A stretch of DNA of 57,500 nt. Origin: Chromera velia. Its lineage: Eukaryota > Sar > Chromeraceae. The translations under genes and the position numbers were made by a program. The notes below the pieces were generated by a model, which was not told the origin of the DNA, did no database searches, and was given only the letters and a program-made list of their open reading frames with translations. Positions within the stretch are counted from its first letter, which is position 1, and the number at the start of each line of letters is the position of its first letter. The stretch lies in the NCBI GenBank assembly GCA_018398765.1, contig JAHBMJ010002899.1:1-57500 (forward strand), in the 5' to 3' direction. Shown piece after piece: positions 24,952-36,063 of this stretch.

Positions 24952-26448
24952 AAAAGGAAGGAAGGAAGGAAGGAAGAAAGAAAGGAAGAAAGGAAGGAAG
25001 GAAGGAAGGAAGGAACAAATGAACGAACGAGCAAAAAAAAGGAAGAAAGAAAGAAAGAAAGAAAGAAAAGGAAGGAAGGAAGGAAGGAAGGAAGGAGCGA
25101 AAGCAGAAGAGAAGAGAAGAGAAGAGAAGAGAAGCAAAGAAGAGGAAAGGGAGAGGAGCCGACCTTCTGTAACCTCCAAGTGTTCCACCAAAATGTTGAG
25201 AACCTGTACGGAGAGGAGAGGACAGCTAGGATCGAGAGGACAGTGAGTGAAGTCAGGCAGGCAGGCAGGACAATTCTATTCAAAAACGTCGCGAAGGACG
25301 TACCCTCCTTCCCTCCTCCCCTCTTCCCCCCATTCACTGCCTCCTTCCGTCTTTCGCGCTATCTCCCTCCACCCAAAATCCAAATCAATCGCTCACCGAA
25401 AGGCGACTGCCTCACAGAAACTCTCTCATGCTCTTTCATCCATCTGACTCTCATGAGCATCTTATGCTTAAATGTTCACTGGAGGCCTGCAACATTTATC
25501 CCTTCATATTGTTCGCTTATTTACCTCGCAATCCCAATTTGACGCACGCACCTCGATAGTGTCTTTGAACAGCTCATTGTCACTCACGACAGTCTCAATC
25601 GCCCCCGCAGCTCCAGACGCCTCCACGGAGTACCTGCGGGAAGGAAAAAGGCGCCCCTGAAAGGAAAAAAAGTAATTCCCAAAGACCTGAATGATGGATG
25701 TCCGAAAAAACGACTCCATAGAGTCCTTCTAGGAGCTAGGAGAAAGACAGCCAATGCCTTTGATTCTGTCTTACATCTGCGCACTACATTGAGAGGGAAG
25801 GTAAACAGCTATGATGGGGGGCGGACAGAAAGATCAGAAAGATGCATTACCGCACAGCAGGAATATAGATTCCCTGAATTTTTCTGTTTTCGGATGGAGC
25901 AGATAAATCGAGAAACTCCGACAGCCATAAATCCACAAAGTCGGGCAACAAACAAGCGAACCGTCAAGTCAACACACACACAAGATACACAGAGATAGAG
26001 AGAGCAATGAAGACCCACACGCGACTTGCCCCCGACAGCGCCGCAAAGTACGAGAGAATTCCGGACCCCGCCCCGACGTCCATCACCGTCTTGCCCTCAA
26101 AGTCCGATGATGCGTTTTCCTCGATCGCTATTTTGTACATGGACGTTCTCACGTAATCCCGGAGCATGTTCTGCTGGTGTTCCTGCACAGACAGACGAAG
26201 TATACAGAGGAAGTTCCGAAAGCTCTTCGGGAAGCAAAGAGACGAACGGCAGAGGAGGCCTCCCTCGCGGATGGTACGGCAGAGGCTCTCCCTCCCATTC
26301 ACCCGCTGCCTCAGCGATAGAATCTGGTCCGCTTTGACAGAGTCTGAGTGAAGGTGGAAGGGGCATCACAGAAGAGACACCGAATTAAGAGAGAGAGAGA
26401 GATTTCTTTTTTGCTCACTCTCTGTCTCTGTCTCTGTCTCTCTCTCTG

Positions 26449-26532
<84 letters not shown>

Positions 26533-26890
26533 TCTCTCTCCCTGTGTGTGCGGGTGGGTAGCTGTGGGCATGCGTATATACGTACGTGTGCTCCTCTGCA
26601 TGCCCCGACGTCCTTTCACGAGAAGCAAAGAAGCCCAGCCGTCCAACCCCAGACAGACCGACCATTTTGGAATAGTAGAAGAAGTACTCGTTCACAGACC
26701 TAGAGTCTGACATGCCAATGTGGCCACCCGCTTCCTTTTTCCCTCTTCTCTCTTTGTCACTGCAGGCCCATACCCCTTCCCGCTCCTCTCTGCACGTCTC
26801 AGGTTCGTCTTCCACTCGCTGAGTGACTCCGTCTCCTCTCTCCACACCAGCCGTCTCCGTCTCCGTAGCGAGAGCGAGAGCAGACGCCAT
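21024..26890 (-). CDS. CARM1/PRMT4-like protein arginine N-methyltransferase (10 exons)
   Basis: Exons in coding order join in phase: 26663-26890, 26019-26182, 25552-25633, 25164-25203, 24332-24505, 23457-23672, 22900-22985, 22551-22608, 21735-21813, 21024-21267, giving 456 residues. It should transfer methyl groups from S-adenosylmethionine to arginines of histones and other proteins. PRMT landmarks are all present: [10 protein letters not shown]; motif [10 protein letters not shown] (about 109-117); post-I YSVEAS; the double-E loop [11 protein letters not shown] with Glu203 and Glu212; HGIDMTGL; and the THW loop ending at Trp376. A CARM1-style beta-barrel end ([20 protein letters not shown]) follows. 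It lacks a long N-terminal PH-like domain. A Lys/Arg-rich insert (about 173-192) sits before the double-E strand. The last intron-like 27 bp could be read through; I kept it as coding. The start ATG is the first well-placed one. Confidence 0.87.
21847..22091. repeat. (CA)n microsatellite in methyltransferase intron
   Basis: Long CA repeat with GC interruptions lying between exons 21735-21813 and 22551-22608; it reads GT on the transcribed sense strand. The open frames through it on both strands are artefacts. Confidence 0.95.
22784..22914. repeat. 29-bp direct repeat duplicating an exon end and splice donor
   Basis: Identical 29-bp copies at 22784-22812 and 22886-22914, 102 bp apart. The second spans the 3' end and GT donor of methyltransferase exon 22900-22985. 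Between them lie a 14-bp inverted repeat (22813-22826 with 22862-22875) and GCATAAAC repeats. Confidence 0.85.
24829..25140. repeat. GAAA/GGAA homopurine microsatellite in methyltransferase intron
   Basis: About 300 bp of GAAA, GGAA and GAAGA repeats between exons 24332-24505 and 25164-25203; it is pyrimidine-rich on the sense strand of the gene. Confidence 0.95.
26394..26539. repeat. (CT)n microsatellite in first methyltransferase intron
   Basis: CTCT/CTGT repeat between exons 26663-26890 and 26019-26182; it reads GA on the sense strand. Confidence 0.92.
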
Positions 26891-27575
26891 GAGAGACCAG
26901 ATCAATAGCAGCAACCGCTTCGGAGGGCAGGTACTCATCTCAGCAGTACAGAGAGGGGCCGACCTACAACTTAGGCTGCAAGAGGGTGTGTCAGGCTCTT
27001 TTGGATCTCTCGACATCCGCGGCGCGATCTACGCAGTGATATGTAGGAGACGGCAAAAGCTATGGAACCCATCTGACGTTCGTTTGCGTCCTTCAGGGAA
27101 CCTGTGCTTGCAGTCGGCGAACTGATGACCTGACAGGAAACTCATGGGTCAAACGATTTGGAACCATCGCCGAAGCAATGGAGAGGCATCTTGACTCTCG
27201 GAGGCTTAAACTCGATCACTGACTGCTCGATCTACCAAGGTCTGACGTGAGCAATCCTGAAAGATGCGTCGAGGCGCGAGCTCGTGTATCGGTCAGCCGA
27301 AGTGGCTAAAGAGCAACACGTACGGCCATGCAACATACACGGTCAAACAACACTGTTCAGCACTCCACTAAACGTAACTCGACTCAGCTCAGTGGCTGGT
27401 TGGATTCTATATATATATTTTGTTGGAGGCGTTTGATCGACGTTTATCTTGAGCTTCTGAAATTCAGACTGACTCTAACCTCCTCACTGCCTCCATTCCC
27501 GCATTCTTCCTACAATTTCTTTGCCCCCTTCATTCTCTAAAAAAAAACCGAAAAAAACCTAGCTTTCTTGCCGTT
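26891..27575. promoter_or_regulatory. Divergent intergenic region between methyltransferase and MAPK-like gene
   Basis: The two genes start 685 bp apart and point away from each other, so their promoters must lie here unless 5' exons are missing from the models. I see no TATA box placed convincingly. A pyrimidine stretch and an A-run precede the ATG at 27576. Function is inferred from position only. Confidence 0.45.
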
Positions 27576-28429
27576 ATGGAAAACAACTTCCCATGGGCAG
27601 CCTCTTTCGAAGTTTTGGAACCTCCAGTGGAGCTTTCACCCGGTGAGTTCAACGGCCCGTCGGCCTGCTGTCCTAGCTCCTGTCTCCATTTCTGTCTCTG
27701 TGTGCCTGTGCTAGGTGCCTGTATATGCGTGAATAATTATGTGTCACCATTGCATGCCTCATTGCAGACGGAAGACGAGGGACTTGGCATTCTCTGGACA
27801 AGAGGACGGGCTAGAGGACGGAAAAGGACAGTATCAGAAAGGTTCTGGTGAAACGTTTGCGAGGGGTCTTCAACCATCTTCCAAGCGCAGTCGACTTCCT
27901 ACACGAGGGTGTGATGTCGATGCAACTTGAGCACCCACGCATAACCCCCACCTTCGAGCTCACAACCTTCTTTGGAGGGGATCTGCAGAAGCAGGTAGGT
28001 GCATGTGCAGCCATACAGGGCTTCGGTTTCTTCTCCACAGTCCTCGCAGGATCTTCGAAAACCATCAAAAACATAGCTACTCGCACGGCCGTCTCCTGTC
28101 CTCTTTTGGTGTTAGTGTACCGTCAGATGGAAGCCTACGTGATCTATCGTTAGAATGCGTTTGCAAATTAATTGTCAGCTGTTACACAGTAGCTCTCTGT
28201 GCTTTTCTGTCCTGTGTGATGCAGGAAGCATGGTTGCTGCAGCCTGCTGAAGGGTTTGAGTCCTTTGATAAGTTTTTAGAGCGGATCGGCATTACGGTCA
28301 GACTGACGGAGGAGAACATCCAGTCAATTGTGTTTGGCTTGCTGGGTGCGATTGAGTACATCCACTCAAGGGGGGTCGGACTTCGCAGATTTTATCCAAG
28401 CAGCATGATGAAGAGCACAAAGTCCACAC

Positions 28430-28451
28430 ACACACACACACACACACACAA
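28430..28451. repeat. (CA)n microsatellite
   Basis: Short CA run directly after the proposed donor of MAPK-like exon 3. Confidence 0.85.
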
Positions 28452-28621
28452 ATTTGGTGAGTCGTTTTTCTTTCGTTTTCTTTATGGTGCAACCGTTTGT
28501 GCATGCATAATTCGATTCAGAGTGTCGCAACTTGAAGTTGGCTTAATTAAGCAAAATGATAAATGTTACAGTAGCACATGTTTCTCACAGGGCTTTCTGA
28601 CTGATAGTGGTTCTCCTCTGT

Positions 28622-30240
28622 GTTTTCTTCCTTTCCTTCCTTTCCTTTCCTTCCCTTTCCTTCTTTTCCTTCTTTTCCTTCCTTTCCTGCCTTCCCTTCC
28701 TTTCCTTCCTTTCTTCAGTTATTCATTCATTCCTTCTTCAGGCGCTTCTTTCTTTTCCTCTTTCTTTCACCTTCTTTGAAATTCCGTTCCTTTCACACTC
28801 TGCCGCTTCTTGATGCCCCCTGCCACTCTCTTTAAAGTGTCGGATGACGTTGCATGATCGCAAGGTCCTCTTCCTCAGATGGAGTGTGGTCCGCTTTCGC
28901 GTGAATGGGCAGGGGACCGCGACATTCGTGGAAGTGCGGGGGGGGACATGGAAAGGGTGCTCAGGAACAGGGGACAGGCGCTCGAGACCTCTTTGGGGGC
29001 CCGACCAAGGTTGCCTGGGCGAGGAAGAAGGACCCTGTACCCTTTCGGTGATGGTCAGCTTCCATTATTCTCTTCCCACCCTCCGTCTCTTTGACTCAAT
29101 CAAAAATCTCTCTGCTTTCGTTTTTTGCCAGAGTGCATGCTGAGCCTATCCCTTGTACGACCAGACAAAAAAGCTTGTGTCAGCACTTCAATCTCGTCGC
29201 CTACTTTGTGTCAGCACCAGCATTAATTGTCGTTTTTACTTCCTGCCTTGCTTCATTTTTTTTCTTATTCTCTTCTCTTTTTGGTTCGCCCCTTCCTTTC
29301 TCCGCCCGTTCGGAACAATACTCCTTCTTTTCGTTTCTTTCTTTTCCGTCCTTTTCTCCCTTTCGTTACTTTCTTTCTTTTCTTTGCTTTCCTTACTTTC
29401 TTTCCTTCTGGCTTTCCCCATTTTCTTTCCTTTCCTTCGTTTCCTTCCTTTCCTTCCTTTTCTTTCTTCCTTCGTTTCTTCCTTCCTCCCTTCCCCCCTT
29501 CCTTCTGTCCTTCCTCCCCCCTTTCCTCTCTGCCTTCCGTTTTTCCTTCCTTCATTTTCTTCTTTCTTCCTTTTGCTACTTCCTTTCTTCCTTCGTTTCT
29601 TCCTTCCTCCCTTCGGAATCCCCCCTTCCTTCTGTCCTTCGTCCCCCCTTTCCTCTCTGCCTTCCGTTTTTCCTTCCTTCATTTCCTTCTTCCTTCCTTT
29701 TGCTACTTCCTTTCTTGCTTTCTTCCTCCCTTGTTCCCCTTCCTTCCTTCCTTCTGTCCTTCCTCCCCCCTTTCCTCCCTGCCTTCAGTTTTTTCTTCCT
29801 TCATTTCCTTCTTCCTTCCTTTTGCTACTTCCTTTCTCCCTTCCTTCCTCCCTTCCTTCCTTCCTTCCTTCCTTCCTTCGTTCGTTCGTTCGTTCGTTCC
29901 TTCCTTTTTTCATTTATTCACTCATTCATTCATTCATTCATTCATTCATTCACATTCATTCATTCATTCATTTATTCATTCATTCATTCACCTTCATTCA
30001 TTCATTCATTCATTCACATTCATTCACATTCATTCACATTCATTCAGTCATTCATTCATATTCATTCATTCATTCATTTATTCATTTATTCATTCATTCA
30101 TTCACATTCATTCATTCATTCATTCATTCATTCATTCATTCATTCATTCCTCCTTCAGACGTTTCTTTCTTTTCCTCTTTCTTTTACTTTCTTTCCGTTT
30201 CTTTCTTTCACACTTTGCCGCTTCTCTTCTTTTTTTGCTT
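28622..30240. repeat. Pyrimidine-rich TTCC/TTTC/TTCA array in MAPK-like intron 3
   Basis: Interrupted TTCC and TTTC repeats (28622-28735 and 29226-29932), then a TTCA array (about 29918-30150), fill most of the 1.9-kb intron. The long Phe/Leu/Ser-rich frames here are translations of the repeat, not genes. About 28837-29060 is GC-rich and not repetitive and could hide a small exon. Confidence 0.92.
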
Positions 30241-31914
30241 CGCTCCTTCCTTCCTTCGCTCATTCCGAACAATACCCAGCACGCACAACCTTACATTCTC
30301 TCTCTCGTGTTTGGTGCTGCTTTCTCTGCAGCGACTTCAAGACAGCGTGCCCTTTGGAGGACACTCGTCCTGGTGTGAGGCCCTTCATCACACCCACAGG
30401 AGGACTCCAGGCTGCCTTCGTCCCCCCCGAAGCTGATCTCACCTCCAAGAACTTCACTGCCATCGGGATTCCGGACAGTGGAGGAGACGAGACAGAGGAC
30501 TGGAAGGCGGCACAGTGGAAAGCAGTTGACATCTGGTTGGTCTTTTGACGTCTTTTGATTGATGAATTTCTGATTCACTTTGGAAAAGAATGAGAGACAG
30601 ACTTGAAGACTGACCACAGCTTTTTTGCCCGTTTCGAAACTCCTTTGGTCTTTCAAAAGTCTTAGATTATAAAATATGATGACATTTGACGATATTTGGC
30701 GTTCATTTCTGACTGGAAGCGGGTTTTATTGATGCTCTCATACACCTCGGTGTACACAGAAAGATTAATAGGCAGCAAGAAGGTGTACGGCCTAGTAGTA
30801 CTACGGCCGGAGGATCATGCATGCCGTTCATGTTGATTATCATGATCAGGCACGTGGTTGAGGGTGTGCCAACAGTGACTTGATTGTCTCGACGAGGATG
30901 CGCACGCATCATGCTCTCTTGATTGCTCTTTGCAGGGGTCTCGGAGTTCTCTGGTCATGCTTGAAGAGCCCAACGTGGATGAGGGAGATGGCGGAGCACA
31001 CCTCGCACTTCCCCTTGCTGGGGGACACAGGGGAGCGCATCAGAGCGGGCATCGAGAACAGAGACGTAGGAGGAATCAGGACATGTCTGGAGACCCTTGG
31101 CATTTCCCTGAGCATCTCGGATCAGATCGACCGCATCGCCCTGCAGAACCGGGTGTCCACAAAGCTGATCAAGTCAGTAGCAAGTCGATGAGCTGCAGAA
31201 GAACTGTGAAGGAAGCCTTTTCTGTTTGCGAGAGGTGTGTTGCATCTTTGCGGTACAACCGGCCTCAACTCAAGACTGACTGTTTGTGTCAATCTATGTC
31301 AATCTGCGCCCATCGTTCGAACGAAGAGTCACTTACTCCCGTTGGAACCTCCAACACGGGGTTTTACTTGAAGCATACATGAGAAGCATTGAAGACGCGT
31401 TTGTGACTTGTTTTCTCGGGCCTCTCACACTGTTTTTGGAATGCTAGATTGAGTTTCTTGTGTTCTGTGTATCTCGGCGATGCGATGGTGTAAATTTGCA
31501 CCGTTAGAGAAAAATAATATTACGGGGAAGGGAGGGGGTCAGGAGGAAATATAGGACAGTTTGCCACTGTGTAAAAGAGCCATCCATCCCTTGAAAGAGC
31601 TGACGTGCTGAGTGAAAGTTTGGCATGAATGTACCGAGTGAGCCATCGAAAAATCAATGCATGCTTCCGTGAAGACAGAGAGTGCAAGACCAAGGACGAA
31701 CCCATTTACAAACGGCGGAGCAGCAGACAGATAGAATGAAAAAGGGAACGAAGAAGTGAAGAAAGAATGTGACTAGAGAATGAAAAAGAAAAAACGCATT
31801 GAATAAACGATCTTGTCTTCCTTTTCTTTTGTTTACTTTTCCTGCTATCGCACAGTCGTCGTTTCTGCATTTATGGAATTCTGTTTTGTTCTCTTCCGCC
31901 ACCACTCTCCTTCC

Positions 31915-32195
31915 AACCCCCTTTCCTCCATTCCCCTTTTCCTTCATTCCTTCTTTCCTTGCTTCCTCCTTTCCTTCATTCCTTCTTTCTTTCCTTTATT
32001 CCTGCCTGCCTGCCTGCCTGCCTTCCTTCCTTCCTTCCTTCCTCCTTTCCTTCATTCCTTCCATCTTTCCTCCTTTCCTTCCTTCCTTCCTTACTTGCTT
32101 GTTTCATTCATTCATTCCTTCTTTCTTTTCTTCCTTCATTGTTTCCTTTCCTTCATTCCTTCATTTCTTCTTTCGGTCCTTCCTTCCTTCTTTAC
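31915..32195. repeat. TTCC/TTCA microsatellite before MAPK-like exon 6
   Basis: Pyrimidine repeat running up to the TTTACCTTCAG acceptor at 32201, so it doubles as an extended polypyrimidine tract. Confidence 0.9.
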
Positions 32196-33685
32196 CTTCA
32201 GGTTTTTGAGCCTCGCCCTGCATGCTGGGCCGTGCAAGTCAGACGCGGCTCTTGAGGCCCCTCCATCCTTTGATACGGCGAGGGATCACACGACGCCAGA
32301 AAGAAAGCTGCTGAACTCCATGATCGCATTCAACCCGATAGGGCGGCCGTCTGCGCAAGACGCTCAAGAGTATTCATATTAAATTTTCTTGAGTTCTGGT
32401 TTGAGAAAGGCACCTCTCAAAGGAGGCCAGGTGAGTCAAACCACTTTGTTGATCCATACAGCCAAATTTCCTTTCAGCCAACTTGTGTGATCAACTTGTT
32501 GTAGACGGACCAGCTGCACAGGCGGTGGATTGCAGAGAGACCTTAGTAAATCTCAGTGGCAGTCGGTTTGCTCACTAAAGAAAATGCAGGTGGCAGAGAG
32601 AGAGAGGGAGAAGGGAAGAAATTACAGTCTGTCTGTCTGTCTGTCTGTCTTTGTTCTTTCTTCCTTTTGTCTCTTGTGGTTATAAAGAAAAGGAGGGAGA
32701 AGAAGAAGAAACATACAGTCTGTCTGCCTGTCGGTCTGCCCGTTGTGCCTGCCGACCAACCTGCCTACAGATTAAATTAGGTATTCCATCCATGCAGATA
32801 CTCTCGCTTAATTGACTTTCGGCCTTGACCTTCCGTTCTTTGTTGGTCTTTCATTCATTGAATTTCTTTCACCCTGCTTTTTGAAAAATGGTTTCTGATT
32901 GCAGATCGAGTTCTTCTTCGACTACCTGTCCCTGAGAGAGGAGGTGGTGCAGGCCAAAAGAGGGGAAGCGGATCGCGAGGCCGTCACCCAAAAGATCAGG
33001 AAGGCTTTTCTTCGGGAGGCAAAGCTGAACCAGCAGAGACGACGTGAAAAGGTCAGACTAGACTCAGTTCAAATCAGATACATGCAGTCAGGCACTGCTG
33101 CAAGAGTCCAGTCGTTGAACCCATTTTGATTGCTCTTCAATGAAGACTGTCTCTTCTTTCCCTTGCTATTTCTGGCCGTTCCTGGCACGTCTGCGACTAT
33201 CGAAAATATCCTGTGCGTAAAGAGCAAAGCAACGCAAGCTGTCCCAAAATGCTGGTGCAAGTGTTCAGGCTTGCATGATGCTTCTTTTCTCTCACGGTTG
33301 TTTTTTTTATTTTCTGCAGAATGAGCAGAGGAAGCAGCAGAAAGGTGAAGGTTCGGGGGGAGCAGGGGGGAGTTCGGGCGGAGGGGGTGCTCCAGGGCCC
33401 TCCAGTGGTTCAGGAGGGGAAGACAGTGGGAGTAGGGGTGGCCCGGGGACTGGAGGTGGCTCAGGCGATAGAGGCGGCGATGGCTCTTCACAGTCGAAGC
33501 GATCCAAGACAGACGGAGGAGACCGACAGGGAAAGGGGGGGGACGCTGATGGGTCTCAGACTCTGGACTCTGTGTGTGAGTGGACGGAGGACGAAGACGA
33601 GATCCTCTGGGAACATCTGGCATACACGGAGGACGATTGGCAGGAGTTCCTCTCTCTCAGCACTGCTGAGCCTGAAGATGAGTGA

Positions 33686-34223
33686 CTAGAAGGGCCTGGC
33701 TTGATCGATCGATAAAGAAGAGGGAAGCAGGAGAAATAGCCGCTTGACGGATTGAGTGAGGAAAAGAAGGAAGCTGATGGAGAGGTACACTCAAAAGAAG
33801 GTTGTTGAACGGGCTCACTTGATTCTAAGAAAAAGGAAACAGATAGGACTAGAAGTGCATACTCCCCCTTTTTGTCTTTTTCTGTTTGCTTGTTGGCTGC
33901 CATTCTCTCTGTCTTTCCTGATGCTCCCCCTCAGTTCTGACCAGCACAGGGGAAAACTGTACTTCCAGACAGACAGAGGGGAAAGAAGTCGTTGGCTAGG
34001 CGAGAAGCAGTCGTTGGCTGGGCGAGAAGTGACGGAAAGAAGAGCGTCGACGATCATCAATTTTTGTTTTTGTCTTCATGTCTTTGTTGTGTTGAAGCGG
34101 GAAAAGTTTGAGACTTGAACTCCGTGCGTATTTGTCGCCCATTTGAAAGAACCGAAAAGGGGATTCTGACGGTATTATACCCTTATCCTCTTCCCCCCAC
34201 CCTCTGTGTGTGTGTTTGTGCAG
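33686..34223. other. Intergenic or intronic spacer, no exon supported
   Basis: Lies between the MAPK-like stop and the first exon I can recognise of the next gene. It should contain the 5' end of that gene, but I cannot identify a first exon. It has no long repeat. Confidence 0.4.
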
Positions 34224-34528
34224 TGACCTCTGTCTCTACCGCTGTCTGTGGTTCGTCTCTTGTCCCATCCTTCCGGGCAGCTGCAAGACGGCAATACGGT
34301 TCTATTCGTGCTGCCCTCGTAAAAGCAGGTCTGACTCTAGACGGGGAAGGAGGGGGCAGTTCTACCAGTTCTGTGGATGCAAAGGTGGACAGGGCCTCTC
34401 TGGAGACGGCGTTGGGGTCTCTGGGTCTTGTGTCTGATGAAGGGGGGACCTTCGACATCCGGTCGCTTCTCGAAGAAATCTCTCCAGAGGACCTACACAG
34501 ATCGGGGGGACAGTTAGACAGTCAGTCG
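34224..34528 (+). other. Duplicated exon, copy 1
   Basis: Open throughout, flanked by TTTGTGCAG and GTGAGG. It starts with two bases of a split codon and ends on a complete codon. Confidence 0.65.
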
Positions 34529-34718
34529 GTGAGGGAAGCAGGGAGTGAGGGACGGAGTGGGTAGACAGAGTAATCATGCATGCAGCGGTGCCATTGATGG
34601 ATGCACTCGTTCTTTCTTATGTGACTTAATTTAGCACGTCGCGCTGTGTGAACTTTGTGCGTATGACTTCTGTCGTTCTCTCCATCTTTCCTCTCTGTGC
34701 CTGTCTCAGACGAGTCTG

Positions 34719-34758
<40 letters not shown>

Positions 34759-35999
34759 CCTCTCTCCCTCTTTCTCGGTGCATTTGAGGGTGCGTGAATC
34801 TGTACGTGCGTGTGTCTTCTCTGTGTGTGCAGGGATTTCTGTATCTGCCTTATGCGGTTCCTCTCTGGCCGAATTTTTTCGTGCCGCTGCAATGCGTTAG
34901 TACGGGTCTCTTCCTGCTGCCTTCACGCAAACACAGAGATGCCTGGGTCTGACTTTCCGCGCAGAGGAGGGGGGCAGTTCTACCGGTTCTGTGGATGCAG
35001 AGGTGGACAGGACCTCTCTGGAGACGGCATTGGGGTCTCTGGGTCTTGTGTCTGATGAAGGGGGGACCTTCAACATCAGGTCGCTTCTCGAAGAAATCGC
35101 TCCAGAGGACCCACACAGATCGGGGAGACAGTCAGACAGTCAGTCGGTGAGGGAAGGAGGGAGTGAGTCATTCTGGGTGAGAGACTTCGGAAGTTGTGAG
35201 ATCGAATGAGCAAAAGGGGAAGCTGTCAGAATGGTACCCTCTTTCATTCACGTGAATTGAACGTATAAGACTTCTTCTTTTCCATCCTTTCTGCCACTAC
35301 TGAACTCCTCGCTTCCTCGGAGTCCTTCTTTCCCTCCCACCTGTGTTTCTTCCTGTCTTCTCGCTTTCTTCTTTTCCGTTCCTCTCTTCTTTCTTTGCTT
35401 CAGTCGGCCTGTCAGTCAGACAGTCGGTCTCGATGGAGCGTTTGCCCTCGCCTCTTTGTCGTTCTTTCTGTCAGCGTCTGTCTGGAGCGCTCGAGATCTG
35501 CTTCACAGAATGTTGTCGAAGATGTTTCAAATTGTATGGTACTTGTGTGTTCTGGAGTATGTCCCTGTTTTTGTGCGGGTTGACGGTCGTCTTGGTTGCG
35601 CTCCCTTCGCCCCTCTTCGTTCTATCCCGGCCTTTCGCTGGTCCTCCCAAGCAAATAATTGCTGCATCATCTATGCGGGCGTGTGCGCAGAAGTGAGTTC
35701 TGTCTAGCTGCTGGGGCTCTTTGGTGAGGGCATGCAAAAGAGGGCAGTGCAGAGCGGAAAGCCGCCACCGATTGTGTGCGAGAGGACTGTGGCGGTTTCG
35801 GATACCTCCAAGACAGCTTTCTTCTCGGCAGCAGCAGATGAGGACAGGTGAGGTTGGAGTGGGCAACATAGAAAGCAAGCGACTGAAGAGACACTCCCCT
35901 TACTCTTTCCAGTCAGTACTCTACCTCCTTTTTTTCATATTTGCTTCTGCTTCAGTGGCTCCCACGGGCTATATATCAAGTGTGATTAGGGCCTGTGTG

Positions 36000-36063
<64 letters not shown>

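Larger units (their letters stand above)
27576..33685 (+). pseudogene. MAP-kinase-like pseudokinase gene or pseudogene, two in-frame stops
   Basis: Eight exons join in perfect phase: 27576-27642, 27768-27994, 28225-28421, 30332-30535, 30936-31172, 32202-32430, 32905-33051, 33320-33685 (558 codons). CMGC/MAPK landmarks in order: FEVLEP then GRRGTWHSLDKRTG (Gly-loop region), VLVKRL with the beta3 Lys51, Glu69 of helix C, EHPRITPTF, RLTEENIQ...IEYIHSRGV, VDIWGLGVLW, and the MAPK C-terminal FFFDYLSLREEV. Catalysis looks lost: HRDLKPSN is LRRFYPSS, DFG is DFK, and APE is PPE with no TxY. The stretch between catalytic loop and DFK is very short, so a small exon may be missing in the 1.9-kb intron. 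TAG at 27812-27814 and TAA at 32380-32382 interrupt the frame. A Gly/Ser-rich then acidic tail ends it. It is either a unitary pseudogene or a pseudokinase with splicing I have not solved. Confidence 0.7.

Noticed and set aside
24604-25542. 312-codon plus-strand frame rich in Lys/Glu/Arg
   Set aside because: It runs through the GAAA repeat in the intron of the minus-strand methyltransferase and overlaps its real exon at 25164-25203.
29091-30548. Very long plus-strand frames (up to 485 codons) rich in Phe, Leu, Ser and Pro
   Set aside because: They are translations of TTCC/TTTC/TTCA repeats inside an intron; all three frames are open, as expected for a stop-poor repeat.
27812-34911. Nuclear code with UAA/UAG read as glutamine
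   Set aside because: In-frame TAR codons fall at plausible Gln positions in the MAPK-like gene, the duplicated exon and gag. But the protease, methyltransferase and SOD-fold exons use no internal TAR, two of those genes end in TAA, and the integrase TAG replaces a conserved Trp. Ordinary decay explains the pattern better.
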